64,000 nucleotides of DNA from contig JAVJON010000026.1 of NCBI GenBank assembly GCA_040216765.1, forward strand, positions 1 to 64,000. Reading direction: 5' to 3'. Below, piece by piece: positions 40,049 through 49,120 of this stretch (position 1 is its first letter; the number at the start of each line of letters is the position of its first letter). The notes beneath the pieces were generated by a model. That model searched no databases. It saw only the letters and a list, made by a program, of their open reading frames with translations, and was not told where the DNA came from. Made by a program: the position numbers and the translations under genes. The DNA comes from Marinibaculum sp040216765. GTDB taxonomy: Bacteria; Pseudomonadota; Alphaproteobacteria; Ferrovibrionales; Ferrovibrionaceae.

Positions 40049-41755
40049 TCAGGCGGCGCGGACCGCGACCAGGAACTTCTCCACCTCGCCCTGGAGCCTG
40101 TCGCCCTGACGTGCGAGTTCGCCCGCCGCCCCGAGCACCTGGCTTGCCGCCGCTCCGGTCTCGCCGGCCGCCTGGGTCACGCCGGAGATGTTGGACGACA
40201 CTTCCTGCGTGCCCTGGGATGCCTGCTGCACATTCCGGGCGATCTCCTGTGTTGCCGCGCCCTGCTCCTCCACGGCGCTCGCAATCGTGGTGGTGATCTC
40301 GCTGATCTCCGCGATGATGCTGCCGATCCCCTGGATCGCCTTGACGGCATCGGAGGTCGCACCCTGCATGGCCTGGATCTGGGCGGAGATCTCCTCGGTG
40401 GCCTTGGCAGTCTCGTTCGCCAGGGACTTGACCTCCGAGGCGACGACGGCGAAGCCCTTGCCGGCATCGCCGGCACGCGCGGCCTCGATCGTTGCATTGA
40501 GGGCGAGCAGGTTGGTCTGGCTGGCGATCTGGTTGATCAGTTCGACAACCGCCCCGATGCGCTGTGCGGCCTCGGCGAGACCCTGCACGGCAAGGTTCGT
40601 CTTGTCCGCCTCCGAGACCGCCTTGCCGGCGATCGAGGTGGATTGCGCCACCTGGCGGCTGATCTCGTTGACCGAGCCCGACAGCTCCTCGGCCGCGCTG
40701 GCCACGGTCTGAACGTTCGACGAAGCCTGCTCGGAGGCCGCGGCGACCGCGGAAGCCTGGTGCGAGGTCTCTTCTGCGGTGGAGGCCATGGCCTGCGCCG
40801 TCGTCTGCATTTCGGTGGCCGCCGACGAGACGGTGCTCACGATGCCGCCGACACTGGCCTGAAACCTGTCCGCCAGTTCGTTCATCGCGGTGCGCTTGTC
40901 GGCCAGGGCCTGTTCCTCGCGCTGCAGCTGCTCTGCCTTGAGCCGCTCCACTTCCTGGGCATTCTGCTTGAAGACCTGCATGGTCTGGGCGATCTCGCCG
41001 ATCTCGTCGCGCCGGTCGAGCCCGAAGACCTGGACGTTCAGGTTGCCCCCCGCCAGTTCCCGCAGGCCGTCGACGATCGACCGGATCGGCGTGATGATGC
41101 CGTTCCGCGACACTATCCAGCCCAGCACCAGGCCGGCCAGGATGCCGATGCCAGCGACCAGCGCCATCGACAGGCTGCTCGACTCGTACTCCGACAGGGC
41201 TGCCGCGTTCAGTCGCTCGACCTTTTCGGAATTATACTTGGCATAGGCCCTGACGGCGTTCTCGAGCTTCTCGACAATTGCGACGCTGTTCAGTGCGGCC
41301 TCGATCACTTCGGCCTGCGGGCCGGTGATCTGGATGGCGCCCGAGTTCCGTTCGGCGCTCGCGATGGTGCTCTCCAGGTTGGTCCGATAGGTCGCCAGGA
41401 CCGCATCGAGATCCTTCAGCAACCGCTTTTGCTCGTCATCGGCAGAGTCGCGCACCTCCGCCAGCCGCTCCTCGATCTGCTGCTGCTGCTGCCTGACGAT
41501 CTCTTTCGTGGCGGCCAGGTTCTGCGCCGTGGGATCGGCGGCGACACGGAATTCCGCCCGGCTGAGCGCGATGGTGTTCTGGCGGATCTGCGCGCCGCTG
41601 TAATTGGCGTCGCTCGCCAGCTGCATTTCGTCGCCCGCCTCGTTGAGGTTCTTCAGCGCGGATATGCCCGTGAACGCGACGACCGCGCAGACCGCGGCCA
41701 GCAGGATGACGATGGACAGCACCTTGGTGGATATCTTGAAGCGGGCGAGATTCAT
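40049..41755 (-). CDS. Methyl-accepting chemotaxis protein
   Basis: A 568-residue chemoreceptor. TM1 is at about residues 11-30 (LSIVILLAAVCAVVAFTGIS), a four-helix-bundle-like periplasmic domain follows, TM2 is near 195-215 (ALVAGIGILAGLVLGWIVS), then a HAMP region and a long methyl-accepting coiled coil. The conserved tip reads IASQTNLLALNATIEAARAG and EVKSLANETAKATEEI. It senses an extracellular stimulus and controls CheA. The start MNLARF is chosen because the TM1 segment follows directly. No che genes are adjacent, so it uses a distant pathway. Confidence 0.93.
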   Translation of the reverse strand: MNLARFKISTKVLSIVILLAAVCAVVAFTGISALKNLNEAGDEMQLASDANYSGAQIRQNTIALSRAEFRVAADPTAQNLAATKEIVRQQQQQIEERLAEVRDSADDEQKRLLKDLDAVLATYRTNLESTIASAERNSGAIQITGPQAEVIEAALNSVAIVEKLENAVRAYAKYNSEKVERLNAAALSEYESSSLSMALVAGIGILAGLVLGWIVSRNGIITPIRSIVDGLRELAGGNLNVQVFGLDRRDEIGEIAQTMQVFKQNAQEVERLKAEQLQREEQALADKRTAMNELADRFQASVGGIVSTVSSAATEMQTTAQAMASTAEETSHQASAVAAASEQASSNVQTVASAAEELSGSVNEISRQVAQSTSIAGKAVSEADKTNLAVQGLAEAAQRIGAVVELINQIASQTNLLALNATIEAARAGDAGKGFAVVASEVKSLANETAKATEEISAQIQAMQGATSDAVKAIQGIGSIIAEISEITTTIASAVEEQGAATQEIARNVQQASQGTQEVSSNISGVTQAAGETGAAASQVLGAAGELARQGDRLQGEVEKFLVAVRAA

Positions 41756-41991
41756 GGCCTTGTTTCCGGGAGGGGGGAGCCATCGCAGGCTCCGGTTGCC
41801 GCGAAGCGTCAATCCGCTTCGCTTGGTGACCGGATAGATCGCATTGACCGCATTAACGGAATCTGTACGGCAGCCGCTCCGGGCCCCACCCCCTAATTCT
41901 TTCGGTATTCACCGGGATTGGATGCCGTCGGTCGATCGGCCGCCGCCGGACCCGGTGCGGGGATCGCCGTTCCGTCGCACGACGACGCCCC

Positions 41992-42729
41992 TCACACCAC
42001 GCCGAACACCCGGTCGCGGACGGCCAGCAGGTGCTGGCGCATATGGTCGGCGGCGGCTTCCATGTCGCGGCTGGCGATGGCGTCCAGGATGGCGCGGTGC
42101 TGGATGTCGAACAGGGCGCGGTGCGGGCCGACCTTGGTCTCGCGCTTCTTCTGCATCCATTCCGGCATCTCGCGCTGGTGGCTGATGATGCTGGCGATGT
42201 GGGTCAGGAGGCCGTTGCGGCAGGCATCCATCACCCCCTTGTGGAAGCGGCCGTCCCACTGCTCGAAGGTCTCCACGGAATCGGCGGCCTCCATGCCCTC
42301 CACCGCGCGGCGGATCGCCTGCAGCTCCGCCGGGCCCGCCCGGCTGGCCGCCATCGCCGCGGCATGGGGCTCCAGCAGCAGGCGCACTTCCATCACGTCG
42401 CCGGGGCCGACATTCTCGATCATCCGCAGGAAGGCATCGGCATCCAGGATCCGGGCGCTGACGCCGTCGAAGCCGCCGTCATGGCCGTTGACGACCCGGT
42501 TGCGCTGGCCGCGGCGCCGGATCAGCCCCTCCGCCTCCAGGTCCGACAGGGCGCGGCGCACCGTGTTGCGCGCGGCGCCGAACAGCAGCGCCAGGTCGCG
42601 TTCCGCCGGCAGGCGCATGCCGGTCGCCCAGTCGCCGGACTGGATGCGGCGGCGGATGTCGCTGCGGACGCGGTCGTTCGGCAGGGAGGACAAGGGGCGC
42701 TCCGTTCGCGGCGGCGATGGTTGAACCAT
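41992..42729 (-). CDS. GntR-family (FadR/FCD) transcriptional regulator
   Basis: A 245-residue FadR-type regulator. The winged HTH covers LPAERDLALLFGAARNTVRR with the wing EAEGLIRRRGQRNRV, and the C-terminal FCD domain includes EVRLLLEPHAAAMAA, a D-x-x-x-H-type metal site region (WDGRFHKGVMDAC) and FDIQHRAILDAIASRDMEAA. FCD regulators bind carboxylates, sugar acids or ring-cleavage products. It is divergent from the FAH gene and the large catabolic/transport locus, and two GAACCA dyads lie between (42721 and 42843). It is the natural controller of the 42.9-58.5 kb genes. Confidence 0.9.
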   Translation of the reverse strand: MVQPSPPRTERPLSSLPNDRVRSDIRRRIQSGDWATGMRLPAERDLALLFGAARNTVRRALSDLEAEGLIRRRGQRNRVVNGHDGGFDGVSARILDADAFLRMIENVGPGDVMEVRLLLEPHAAAMAASRAGPAELQAIRRAVEGMEAADSVETFEQWDGRFHKGVMDACRNGLLTHIASIISHQREMPEWMQKKRETKVGPHRALFDIQHRAILDAIASRDMEAAADHMRQHLLAVRDRVFGVV

Positions 42730-42739
42730 ACTGGTTCAA
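42721..42739. promoter_or_regulatory. GntR operator 1, overlapping the regulator start codon
   Basis: TTGAACCATACTGGTTCAA: perfect 8-bp arms around a TAC centre. The regulator's start codon (42727-42729 on the minus strand) lies inside it, so binding would block its own expression. The half-site GAACCA recurs in the second site. Confidence 0.65.
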
Positions 42740-42842
42740 GCGTAGTACGGATTCACTCGGGTAGCCAGCCGATTGCGGCTTTACTTTCCCGTGCTCGGGT
42801 GCCAGCCTTCGCGCATCGCTGCCGGCAATGAACCGGCGCACT

Positions 42843-42870
42843 CTGAACCAAATGGGTGTGTTTGGTTCAG
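42843..42870. promoter_or_regulatory. GntR operator 2, before the FAH operon
   Basis: CTGAACCAAA (42843-42852) and TTTGGTTCAG (42861-42870) are perfect 10-bp arms around 8 bases. A further half-site GAACCAAA lies at 42877-42884. This site is 52 bases upstream of the FAH start codon, suitable for promoter control of the catabolic locus. Confidence 0.65.
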
Positions 42871-42921
42871 ATCTGGGAACCAAAGGGCTGCCGGGAACCG
42901 GCGGCCGGGGGAGGGACACCG

Positions 42922-43815
42922 GTGCACTACGCCACCTTCACCGATCGCGGCCATCGCATGGTCGGCCGGGTCGATCCCGCTGCCGGCACCATCCAGCCGC
43001 TGGAGCTGGGGCTGGAGGATGCCGATCGCGGGGTCCTGGCGCTGGCACGCCTGGCCGCCGCCGGCGTCGACCCGCAGCCGGTCGGCGCGCCCGTGGCGCT
43101 GGCCGATATCCGCCTTGATGCCGCCGCGCCGCATCCGCTGCGCAACATCTTCTGCGTCGGCAAGAACTATCACGAACATGCCGAGGAGTTCGCCCGCTCC
43201 GGCTTCGATTCCAGCGGCGGCGCCGTGCCCGACCATCCGATCGTCTTTTCCAAGGTGCCGGAATGCGTGGTGTCGTCGGGCGCGGAGATCCGCTTCGACC
43301 CGGCGGTCTCCGCCGCCATCGACTATGAGGGCGAGCTGGCGGTGATCATCGGCAAGGGCGGCCGCGGCATCGCACCGGCGGACGCGCTGGCCCATGTCTG
43401 GGGCTATACCATCGTCAACGACGTGACCGCCCGCGACATCCAGAGCCGGCACAAGCAGTGGCTGCTGGGCAAGTCGTTCGACACCTTCTGCCCGATGGGG
43501 CCGATCGCCGTCACCGCGGACCGCATCGACCTGGGCGATACAAGGCTGCGCACCTGGGTGAATGGCGAGCTGCGGCAGGACGCCAATACCCGGGACATGA
43601 TCTTCGACGTGCCGGCGATCATCGCCGCGATCTCCGCCGGCATCACCCTGGTCCCGGGCGACATCATCGCCACCGGCACGCCGGTCGGCGTGGGCATCGG
43701 CTTCGACCCGCCGAAATTCCTCGCCGACGGCGACATTGTGCGGGTCGAGATCGACGGCATCGGCGTGCTGGAGAACCCGGTCCGCCATCTGCCGGGCAGC
43801 GGGCAGGGGGCCTGA
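42922..43815 (+). CDS. Fumarylacetoacetate hydrolase family protein
   Basis: A 297-residue FAH-fold hydrolase starting at a GTG behind GGGGAGGG (42906-42913). It shows FCVGKNYHEHAEEF, the metal-binding region IDYEGELAVIIGKGG, and ATGTPVGVGIGFDPPKF. This longer form resembles ureidoglycolate lyase/2-hydroxyhepta-2,4-diene-dioate isomerase relatives and fumarylpyruvate-type enzymes. First gene of the locus and 7 bases before the alpha/beta hydrolase. The substrate is presumably a keto or enol acid derived from the imported compound; sequence alone does not identify it. Confidence 0.88.
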   Translation: MHYATFTDRGHRMVGRVDPAAGTIQPLELGLEDADRGVLALARLAAAGVDPQPVGAPVALADIRLDAAAPHPLRNIFCVGKNYHEHAEEFARSGFDSSGGAVPDHPIVFSKVPECVVSSGAEIRFDPAVSAAIDYEGELAVIIGKGGRGIAPADALAHVWGYTIVNDVTARDIQSRHKQWLLGKSFDTFCPMGPIAVTADRIDLGDTRLRTWVNGELRQDANTRDMIFDVPAIIAAISAGITLVPGDIIATGTPVGVGIGFDPPKFLADGDIVRVEIDGIGVLENPVRHLPGSGQGA

Positions 43816-43822
43816 CCCGGCC

Positions 43823-44602
43823 ATGCCCAGCAGGCAGATCGCGGGACTGACGGTCGATTGCGCCGGCGACGGCGCGCCCGCGATCATGGTGCATGGGCTG
43901 GGCGGCACGTCGAACAGCTTCACGCCGCAGATGAGTGTGTTCGCCCGCGGCTTCCGCTGCTACCGCCCCGACCTGCCGGGCTCCGGGCGCACCCCCCTGC
44001 CGCAGGGCGGGGCCCTGTCGATCGACGGCTTCGTGGCGGCGGTGCTGGCGCTGGCGGATGCGGAGGGGCACGCGGCCTTCCATCTGGTGGGCCATTCGCT
44101 GGGCACCATCGTTTGCCAGCATGTGGCGGCCCGGGCGCCGGGGCGGGTCCTGTCGATGGCGCTGCTGGGCGCGCTGACGGCCCCGCCGGAGGCGGCGCGG
44201 ATCGGCCTGCGCCAACGCGCGGCGGAGGCACGGCGCGACGGCATGGCCGGCATCGCGGATGCGGTCTGCGCGGGCAGCATGGCGGCGGCGACCCGGGCGG
44301 ACCTGCCGGTCGCCCTGGCCGCCGTGCGGGAAAGCCTGATGCGGCAGCCGCCGGAGGGCTATGCTGCGACCTGCGAGGCGCTCGCCGAGGCGCGGCCGGC
44401 GGCGGTGGAGAGGCTGTCCATGCCCTGCCTGCTGGTGACCGGCGCGGAGGATGCGGTGGCGCCGCCGGACATGGCGCGCGGCCTGGCCGGCCGGCTGGGC
44501 GATGCGCGGCTGGTGGTCTTGCCGCGCTGCGGCCATTGGGCGACCTTCGAACGCGCGGCCGAGGTGAACCGCGAGCTGCGGCATTTCCACCGGGTGCATT
44601 AG
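43823..44602 (+). CDS. Alpha/beta hydrolase
   Basis: A 259-residue single-domain hydrolase. The oxyanion segment is VHGLGGTSNSF, the nucleophile S92 is in the elbow GHSLGTIV, RPDLPGSGRTP follows the usual strand, and the catalytic His is in RCGHWATFERA near the end. It belongs to the general PcaD/RutD/BioH-like group of ester, lactone or C-C hydrolases. Closely linked to the FAH gene (7 bases), it may open a lactone or ester for the FAH protein. Substrate unknown. Confidence 0.87.
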   Translation: MPSRQIAGLTVDCAGDGAPAIMVHGLGGTSNSFTPQMSVFARGFRCYRPDLPGSGRTPLPQGGALSIDGFVAAVLALADAEGHAAFHLVGHSLGTIVCQHVAARAPGRVLSMALLGALTAPPEAARIGLRQRAAEARRDGMAGIADAVCAGSMAAATRADLPVALAAVRESLMRQPPEGYAATCEALAEARPAAVERLSMPCLLVTGAEDAVAPPDMARGLAGRLGDARLVVLPRCGHWATFERAAEVNRELRHFHRVH

Positions 44603-44684
44603 ACACCGGGAAGAAGAACGAGCGCCCGGGGCGGAGGCCCGCCCGGGGCATGCCGATGGGGCAGGAAACCAGAGGGAGGGTGCG

Positions 44685-45965
44685 ATGCCCAATATCCTCT
44701 TCAGCAATGTCCGGATCCTCGACGGGTCCGGCGATTATGCCTATGCCGGCGAGGTGCTGGTGCAGGGCAACCGGATCCGCCAGGTGGGGCGGGGCCCGCG
44801 CAGCATCCCGACGATGGGGGCGACCGTGATCGACGGCGCCGGCGCCACCTTGATGCCGGGGCTCTGCGACGCGCATTGCCATTTCTCCTGGAACGACCAG
44901 GAGAGCCTGGAGACCATCCAGATGATGCCGCCGGAGGAACATACCCTGTTCGCCGCGAAGGTGGCGAAGACCCTGCTGGATGCCGGCTTCACCTCCTGCG
45001 TCGGCGCGGCGGCGGCAAAGCCGCGGCTGGACGTCGTGATCCGCAACGCCATCAACAACGGCACGATCCCCGGGCCGCGCTACCTGGCGAACGGGCAGGA
45101 GATCGCCACCCATGGCGGGCTGGGCGACAGCGCGCCGCCGCACCTGGATTATCCGGAAATGTCGTTCGGCGCCCTGGTCAGCGGGCCGGAGGAGATGCGC
45201 CGCACCGTCCGCCAGTTCCTGAAATACGGCGTCGACCTGATCAAGCTGAACCTGTCGGGCGAGGAGATCGCCGGGGTCGGCGCCGAAGAGACGGTGATGG
45301 CGGAGGAAGAGGTCGCCATGGCGGTGACCGAGGCGAAGCGCCGCGGCAAGCGGGTCTGCGCCCATGCCCGCAGCGCCGAATCCGTGAAGATGTGCGTGCG
45401 CCATGGCGTCGAGATCATCTACCACGCCTCCTTTGCCGACGAGGAGGCGCTGGACATGCTGGAGGCCGCGCGCGACCGGCATTTCGTGGCGCCGGGCCTC
45501 GCCTGGCTGCTGCATACCAGCCGCGATGCCGGCCCCTACGGCGTCGACCCGAACGGTCCGATGGCGATGGCCTACCGGCGCGAGCTCGATGCGGCGGTCG
45601 ATACCATGTCGAAGATGCATCGCCGCGGCATCCGGGTGCTGCCGGGCGGCGATTACGGCTTTGCCTGGATCCCGCATGGCACCAATGCCCGCGACCTGCA
45701 GTACTTCGTCGAGATGGTCGGCATGTCGCCGATGGAGGCGATCGTCGCCGCCACCCGCCGCGGCGGCGAGATCATGGGCGCGCCGGGCGAGCTGGGCCTG
45801 CTGCGCGAGGGCTATCTGGCCGACCTGATCCTGGTGGACGGCGATCCGGTCGCGGATATCCGGATCCTGGCGCAGCGCGAGCGGATCCTGGCGGTGATGA
45901 AGGACGGCCGCTTCCACCGGGAGCCGGAGGTGATGTCGGCGCGGCGCACCCGCATCGCCTCCTGA
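44685..45965 (+). CDS. Metal-dependent amidohydrolase family protein
   Basis: A 426-residue amidohydrolase. The metal site is visible as H64 and H66 (DAHCHFSWN), the putative bridging lysine in DLIKLNLSGEE, further histidines in VCAHARSAES and IIYHASFADEE, and the aspartate in LPGGDYGFAW. The N- and C-terminal beta-sandwich reads ILDGSGDYAYAGEVL and YLADLILVDGDPV. Close relatives include imidazolonepropionase-like and Xaa-Pro dipeptidase-like amidohydrolases. GGGAGGG at 44674-44680 supports the start. It is between the hydrolase pair and the transporter genes; an imported cyclic amide or acyl-amino compound is plausible. Confidence 0.88.
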   Translation: MPNILFSNVRILDGSGDYAYAGEVLVQGNRIRQVGRGPRSIPTMGATVIDGAGATLMPGLCDAHCHFSWNDQESLETIQMMPPEEHTLFAAKVAKTLLDAGFTSCVGAAAAKPRLDVVIRNAINNGTIPGPRYLANGQEIATHGGLGDSAPPHLDYPEMSFGALVSGPEEMRRTVRQFLKYGVDLIKLNLSGEEIAGVGAEETVMAEEEVAMAVTEAKRRGKRVCAHARSAESVKMCVRHGVEIIYHASFADEEALDMLEAARDRHFVAPGLAWLLHTSRDAGPYGVDPNGPMAMAYRRELDAAVDTMSKMHRRGIRVLPGGDYGFAWIPHGTNARDLQYFVEMVGMSPMEAIVAATRRGGEIMGAPGELGLLREGYLADLILVDGDPVADIRILAQRERILAVMKDGRFHREPEVMSARRTRIAS

Positions 45966-45984
45966 CCCGGACCGCCTGACCCGC

Positions 45985-47004
45985 ATGTCCGTTCCGCTGC
46001 ATCGCGCCCTCGGCGACCTGCTGCGCCCGAACCGGCCCTGGCTCTGGCTGCTGCTGGCGGCCATCGTCGCGGGGGTGGCCGTGGTGCTGGTCGCCGGGGC
46101 GGATGCGGGCGGCCGCAAGCTGTTCCTGAACACCCTGCTGAACGGGCTGACCCTGGCGGCGCTCTATTTCCTGGTGGCCTCCGGCTTCACCCTGGTGTTC
46201 GGGCTGATGCGCAACGTCAACCTGGCGCATGGCTCGCTGTTCCTGCTGGGCGCCTATATCGGCTACGACGCGGCGGAGGCCAGCGGCTCCTGGTTCGTGG
46301 GTGTCGGGGCGGGCTTCATCGCGATGGCCGTCGCCGGCGTGGTGCTGCAGCTCGTCGTGTTCCGCCGGATGGAGGGGCAGGACCTGCGCCAGACCCTGGT
46401 CACCATCGGCCTGTCCATCGTGCTGGCCGACGTGATGCTGTGGATCTGGGGCGGCAATACCTACCAGTTCAGCCCGCCGGACTGGCTGTTCGGCGCCGCG
46501 ACCCTGCCGATCGAACTGGCGCAGCGCTCCAACGGCGCGATCATCTGGATGAAGTACCCGACCTATCGCCTGGCGCTGCTGGGCGCGGCGATCGCGATCG
46601 GCATCGGCCTCTGGCTGCTGCTGAACCGCACCCGGATCGGCATGATGATCCGCGCCGGGGTCGACGACCGCCAGATGCTGCAGGCCACCGGCGGCAACGT
46701 CCACCTGGTCTTCGCCTTCGTCTTCGCGATCGGCGCCGGCCTGGCGGGCCTCGCCGGGGTGGTCGGCGGCACCGCGCTGTCCATCGCGCCGGGGGAGGAT
46801 GTGCGCTACCTGCTCGCCTCCCTGGTGGTGGTGATCGTGGGCGGCATGGGCTCGGTCACCGGGGCGGCGATCGGCGCCCTGCTGATCGGCCTGGCGGAGC
46901 AGTTCGGGCTGGCCTATTCGCCGACCTACGGCGTCGTCTACACCTTCCTGATCATGGTGGTGGCGCTCGCCTTCCGCCCGCAGGGGATCATGGGCCGTGC
47001 GTAG
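45985..47004 (+). CDS. livH: Branched-chain-type ABC transporter permease, LivH-like
   Basis: A 339-residue inner-membrane permease with eight or so hydrophobic segments. LLNGLTLAALYFLVASGFTL and FGLMRNVNLAHGSLFLLGAY are the signature of LivH-type permeases, and GMGSVTGAAIGALLIGLAEQ is the usual C-terminal segment. It pairs with LivM and the two ATPases to import an amino acid, amide or aromatic acid. Between it and livM lie 867 bases containing the 183-bp palindromic array, an unusual insertion in a Liv operon. Confidence 0.9.
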   Translation: MSVPLHRALGDLLRPNRPWLWLLLAAIVAGVAVVLVAGADAGGRKLFLNTLLNGLTLAALYFLVASGFTLVFGLMRNVNLAHGSLFLLGAYIGYDAAEASGSWFVGVGAGFIAMAVAGVVLQLVVFRRMEGQDLRQTLVTIGLSIVLADVMLWIWGGNTYQFSPPDWLFGAATLPIELAQRSNGAIIWMKYPTYRLALLGAAIAIGIGLWLLLNRTRIGMMIRAGVDDRQMLQATGGNVHLVFAFVFAIGAGLAGLAGVVGGTALSIAPGEDVRYLLASLVVVIVGGMGSVTGAAIGALLIGLAEQFGLAYSPTYGVVYTFLIMVVALAFRPQGIMGRA

Positions 47005-47009
47005 GCGCC

Positions 47010-47863
47010 AGCCCCTCTCCAATCGTCATCCCCGGCCCCCGAGCCGGGGATCCATTCCGCCTGCCTTGCAGCGCTTCGCCGCTGGCGGAGTGGATCCTCG
47101 GGTCAAGCCCGAGGATGACGGGGGAAGGGGCGGGGAACATCCGGCAGCATCCGGCGCCGCCGCGCGCGCCGGCCTGGCGACCCGACCGCGCTTGCCCCTC
47201 CCCAATCGTCATCCCCGGCCCCCGAGCCGGGGATGCGTTCCGCAGGCTTTCCGGTGCCTCACCGCTGGCGGCATGGATCCTCGGGTCAAGCCCGAGGATG
47301 ACGGGGGAAGGGGCGGGGGGCATCCGGCAGCAGCCGGCGCCGCCGCGCGCGCCGGTCTGTCGATCGCGCCGCGCCTGCCCCTCCTCGAGCGTCATCCTCG
47401 GCCCCCGAGCCGAGGATCCATTCCGCCTGCCTTGCAGCGCCTCACCGCTGGCGGAGTGGATCCTCGGGTCAAGCCCGAGGATGACGGGGGAAGGGGCGGG
47501 GGGCATCCGGCAGCAGCCGGCGGCGCCGTGCGCGCCGGCCTGTCGATCGCGCCGCGCCTGCCCCTCCCCGGTCGTCATCCCCGGCCCCCGAGCCGGGGAT
47601 CCATTCCGCAGGCTTTGCGGTGCCTCACCGCTGGCGGAGTGGATCCTCGGGTCAAGCCCGAGGATGACGGGGGAAGGGGCGGGGGGCATCCGGCAGCAGC
47701 CGGCGCCGCCATGCGCGCCGGTCTGTCGATCGCGCCGCGCCTGCCCCTCCCCAATCGTCATCCCCGGCCCCTGAGCCGGGGATCCATTCCGCAGGCTTTG
47801 CAGCGCTTCGCCGCTGGCGGAGTGGATCCTCGGGTCAAGCCCGAGGATGACGGGGGAAGGGGG
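47010..47863. repeat. Five-copy, 183-bp-period palindromic array between livH and livM
   Basis: GTCATC units start at 47025, 47208, 47391, 47574 and 47757, exactly 183 bases apart, with the fifth unit incomplete after its palindrome. Each unit has CCCCGGC..GCCGGGG or its CCTCGGC variant, CATTCCGC, a GGCGGAGTGGATC segment, and TCCTCGGG/CCCGAGGA around TCAAG followed by ATGACGGGGGAAGG. Between them is a GC-rich spacer with CGCGCGCCGG. The family is the same as at 12800 and 18865. The 183 period is a multiple of 3, so long shadow frames arise in it; none looks like a protein. The whole stretch 47005-47871 otherwise holds nothing. Confidence 0.9.
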
Positions 47864-47871
47864 GCCGGCTG

Positions 47872-49077
47872 ATGGCGCAGGCGGAGCGAAGCGACCGGCC
47901 CGCGGCCACGGTGGACCGCCGCCTGCGGGCGGCCGCGCGGCCGGCGGCCGCGCCGGCGCCGGGCGGGCGGCCGGGCTATTTCGGGTCCGGCCCATCGATC
48001 CGCGACCCGCTGGGGCTGAACCGGCCCGGGCCGCGGCTGGCGGCGCCGGCCCTGCCGCGGCTCGGCCTGAACCCCTGGTACCTGGCACTGGCGGTCCTGC
48101 TGGTCGCCTGGCCCTTCGTCACCGGCGACTTCTTCACCTTCCAGGTCGGCGCCTATGCGCTGGTGCTGGGCACCCTGTCCTTGTCGCTGATGTTCCTGGG
48201 CGGCTATGGCGGGATGGTCAGCCTGGCGCAGATGACGGTGGCCGGCATGGCCGGCTACATGCTGGCGATCTTCGGCGAGAGCAATATGGGGCTGGGGCTG
48301 CCCTGGTGGATCGCGCTGCCGGTCGCGATCGCCATCGCGGTCGCCTTCGCCACCGCCACCGGGCTGCTGTCGGTGCGGACCGAGGGGATCTACACGATCA
48401 TGATCACCCTGGCGATCGGCACCGCGTTCTTCTACTTCGCCCGCCAGAACTACGCGATCTTCAACGGCTTCAACGGCTTCGCCCAGGTCGCGCCGCCGCA
48501 CCTGTTCGGCGTCGACTGGCGCGCGCCGGTGCCGTTCTACTTCCTGGCGCTGGGTATCGCGGTGCTGTCCTTCGCCGCCGTCCTCTACCTGTCGCGCTCC
48601 ACCTTCGGGCTGACCGTGCAGGCGATCCGCGACAATCCGCGGCGGATGTCGGCCCTGGGCTTCAACGTGACCGCGCACCGGGTCGCCGCCTATGCCCTGG
48701 CCGGGATCATCGCCGCCCTGGCCGGGATCCTGCTGGTCTGGCTCAACGGCCGGATCTCGCCCGGCTCGGTGGACGTGCAGCGCATCATCAACGTGCTGGT
48801 GATCGCGGTGATCGGCGGCCTGCGCCATCCGATCGGCCCGTTCCTGGGCGCCATCGTCTTCGTCCTGCTGGAGAATTTCGCCATCGACCTGATCGACCGG
48901 GAGCGTTTCAACCTGGTGATCGGCGGTGCGTTCCTGCTGATCGTCTTCTTCTCGCCCGACGGCCTGCTGGGCCTCTGGGCGCGTGCCCGCGACCTGCTGG
49001 CGCGCCCCCGGGACCATTTGCGCCAGCGCCGCGCGGGGCGGGAGCGGAGCCCGGTTCCCCGCCGGTACGACCAATAG
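47872..49077 (+). CDS. livM: Branched-chain-type ABC transporter permease, LivM-like
   Basis: A 401-residue permease. After an unusual Pro/Ala/Arg-rich cytoplasmic N-terminus of about 70 residues (AAARPAAAPAPGGRPG), it has the LivM segments LSLMFLGGYGGMVSLAQM, AIRDNPRRMSALGFNV (cytoplasmic loop contacting the ATPase) and GGLRHPIGPFLGAIVFVLLE. It forms the membrane pore with LivH. The ATG at 47872 lies right after the repeat array; a ribosome site is made by the repeat's own GGGGGAAGGGGGG at 47851-47863, so translation starts from repeat-derived sequence. Confidence 0.9.
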   Translation: MAQAERSDRPAATVDRRLRAAARPAAAPAPGGRPGYFGSGPSIRDPLGLNRPGPRLAAPALPRLGLNPWYLALAVLLVAWPFVTGDFFTFQVGAYALVLGTLSLSLMFLGGYGGMVSLAQMTVAGMAGYMLAIFGESNMGLGLPWWIALPVAIAIAVAFATATGLLSVRTEGIYTIMITLAIGTAFFYFARQNYAIFNGFNGFAQVAPPHLFGVDWRAPVPFYFLALGIAVLSFAAVLYLSRSTFGLTVQAIRDNPRRMSALGFNVTAHRVAAYALAGIIAALAGILLVWLNGRISPGSVDVQRIINVLVIAVIGGLRHPIGPFLGAIVFVLLENFAIDLIDRERFNLVIGGAFLLIVFFSPDGLLGLWARARDLLARPRDHLRQRRAGRERSPVPRRYDQ

Positions 49078-49120
49078 GGGCCAAGGCCCGGGAGGGCGCA
49101 CACCTAGGGAGGAAAGGGTG

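Noticed and set aside
47010..47863. CRISPR-like appearance of regularly spaced repeats
   Set aside because: The units are 183 bp, the spacers are themselves nearly identical, and no cas gene is present, so this is a tandem duplication of an intergenic repeat.
46988..48088. Long open frames on both strands across the 183-bp array, with repeated VILGLDPRIH and KPEDDGGRG peptides
   Set aside because: They exist because the repeat period is a multiple of three and the DNA is GC-rich; the peptides are the familiar shadow translation of an alphaproteobacterial intergenic palindrome, with no ribosome site or conserved domain.
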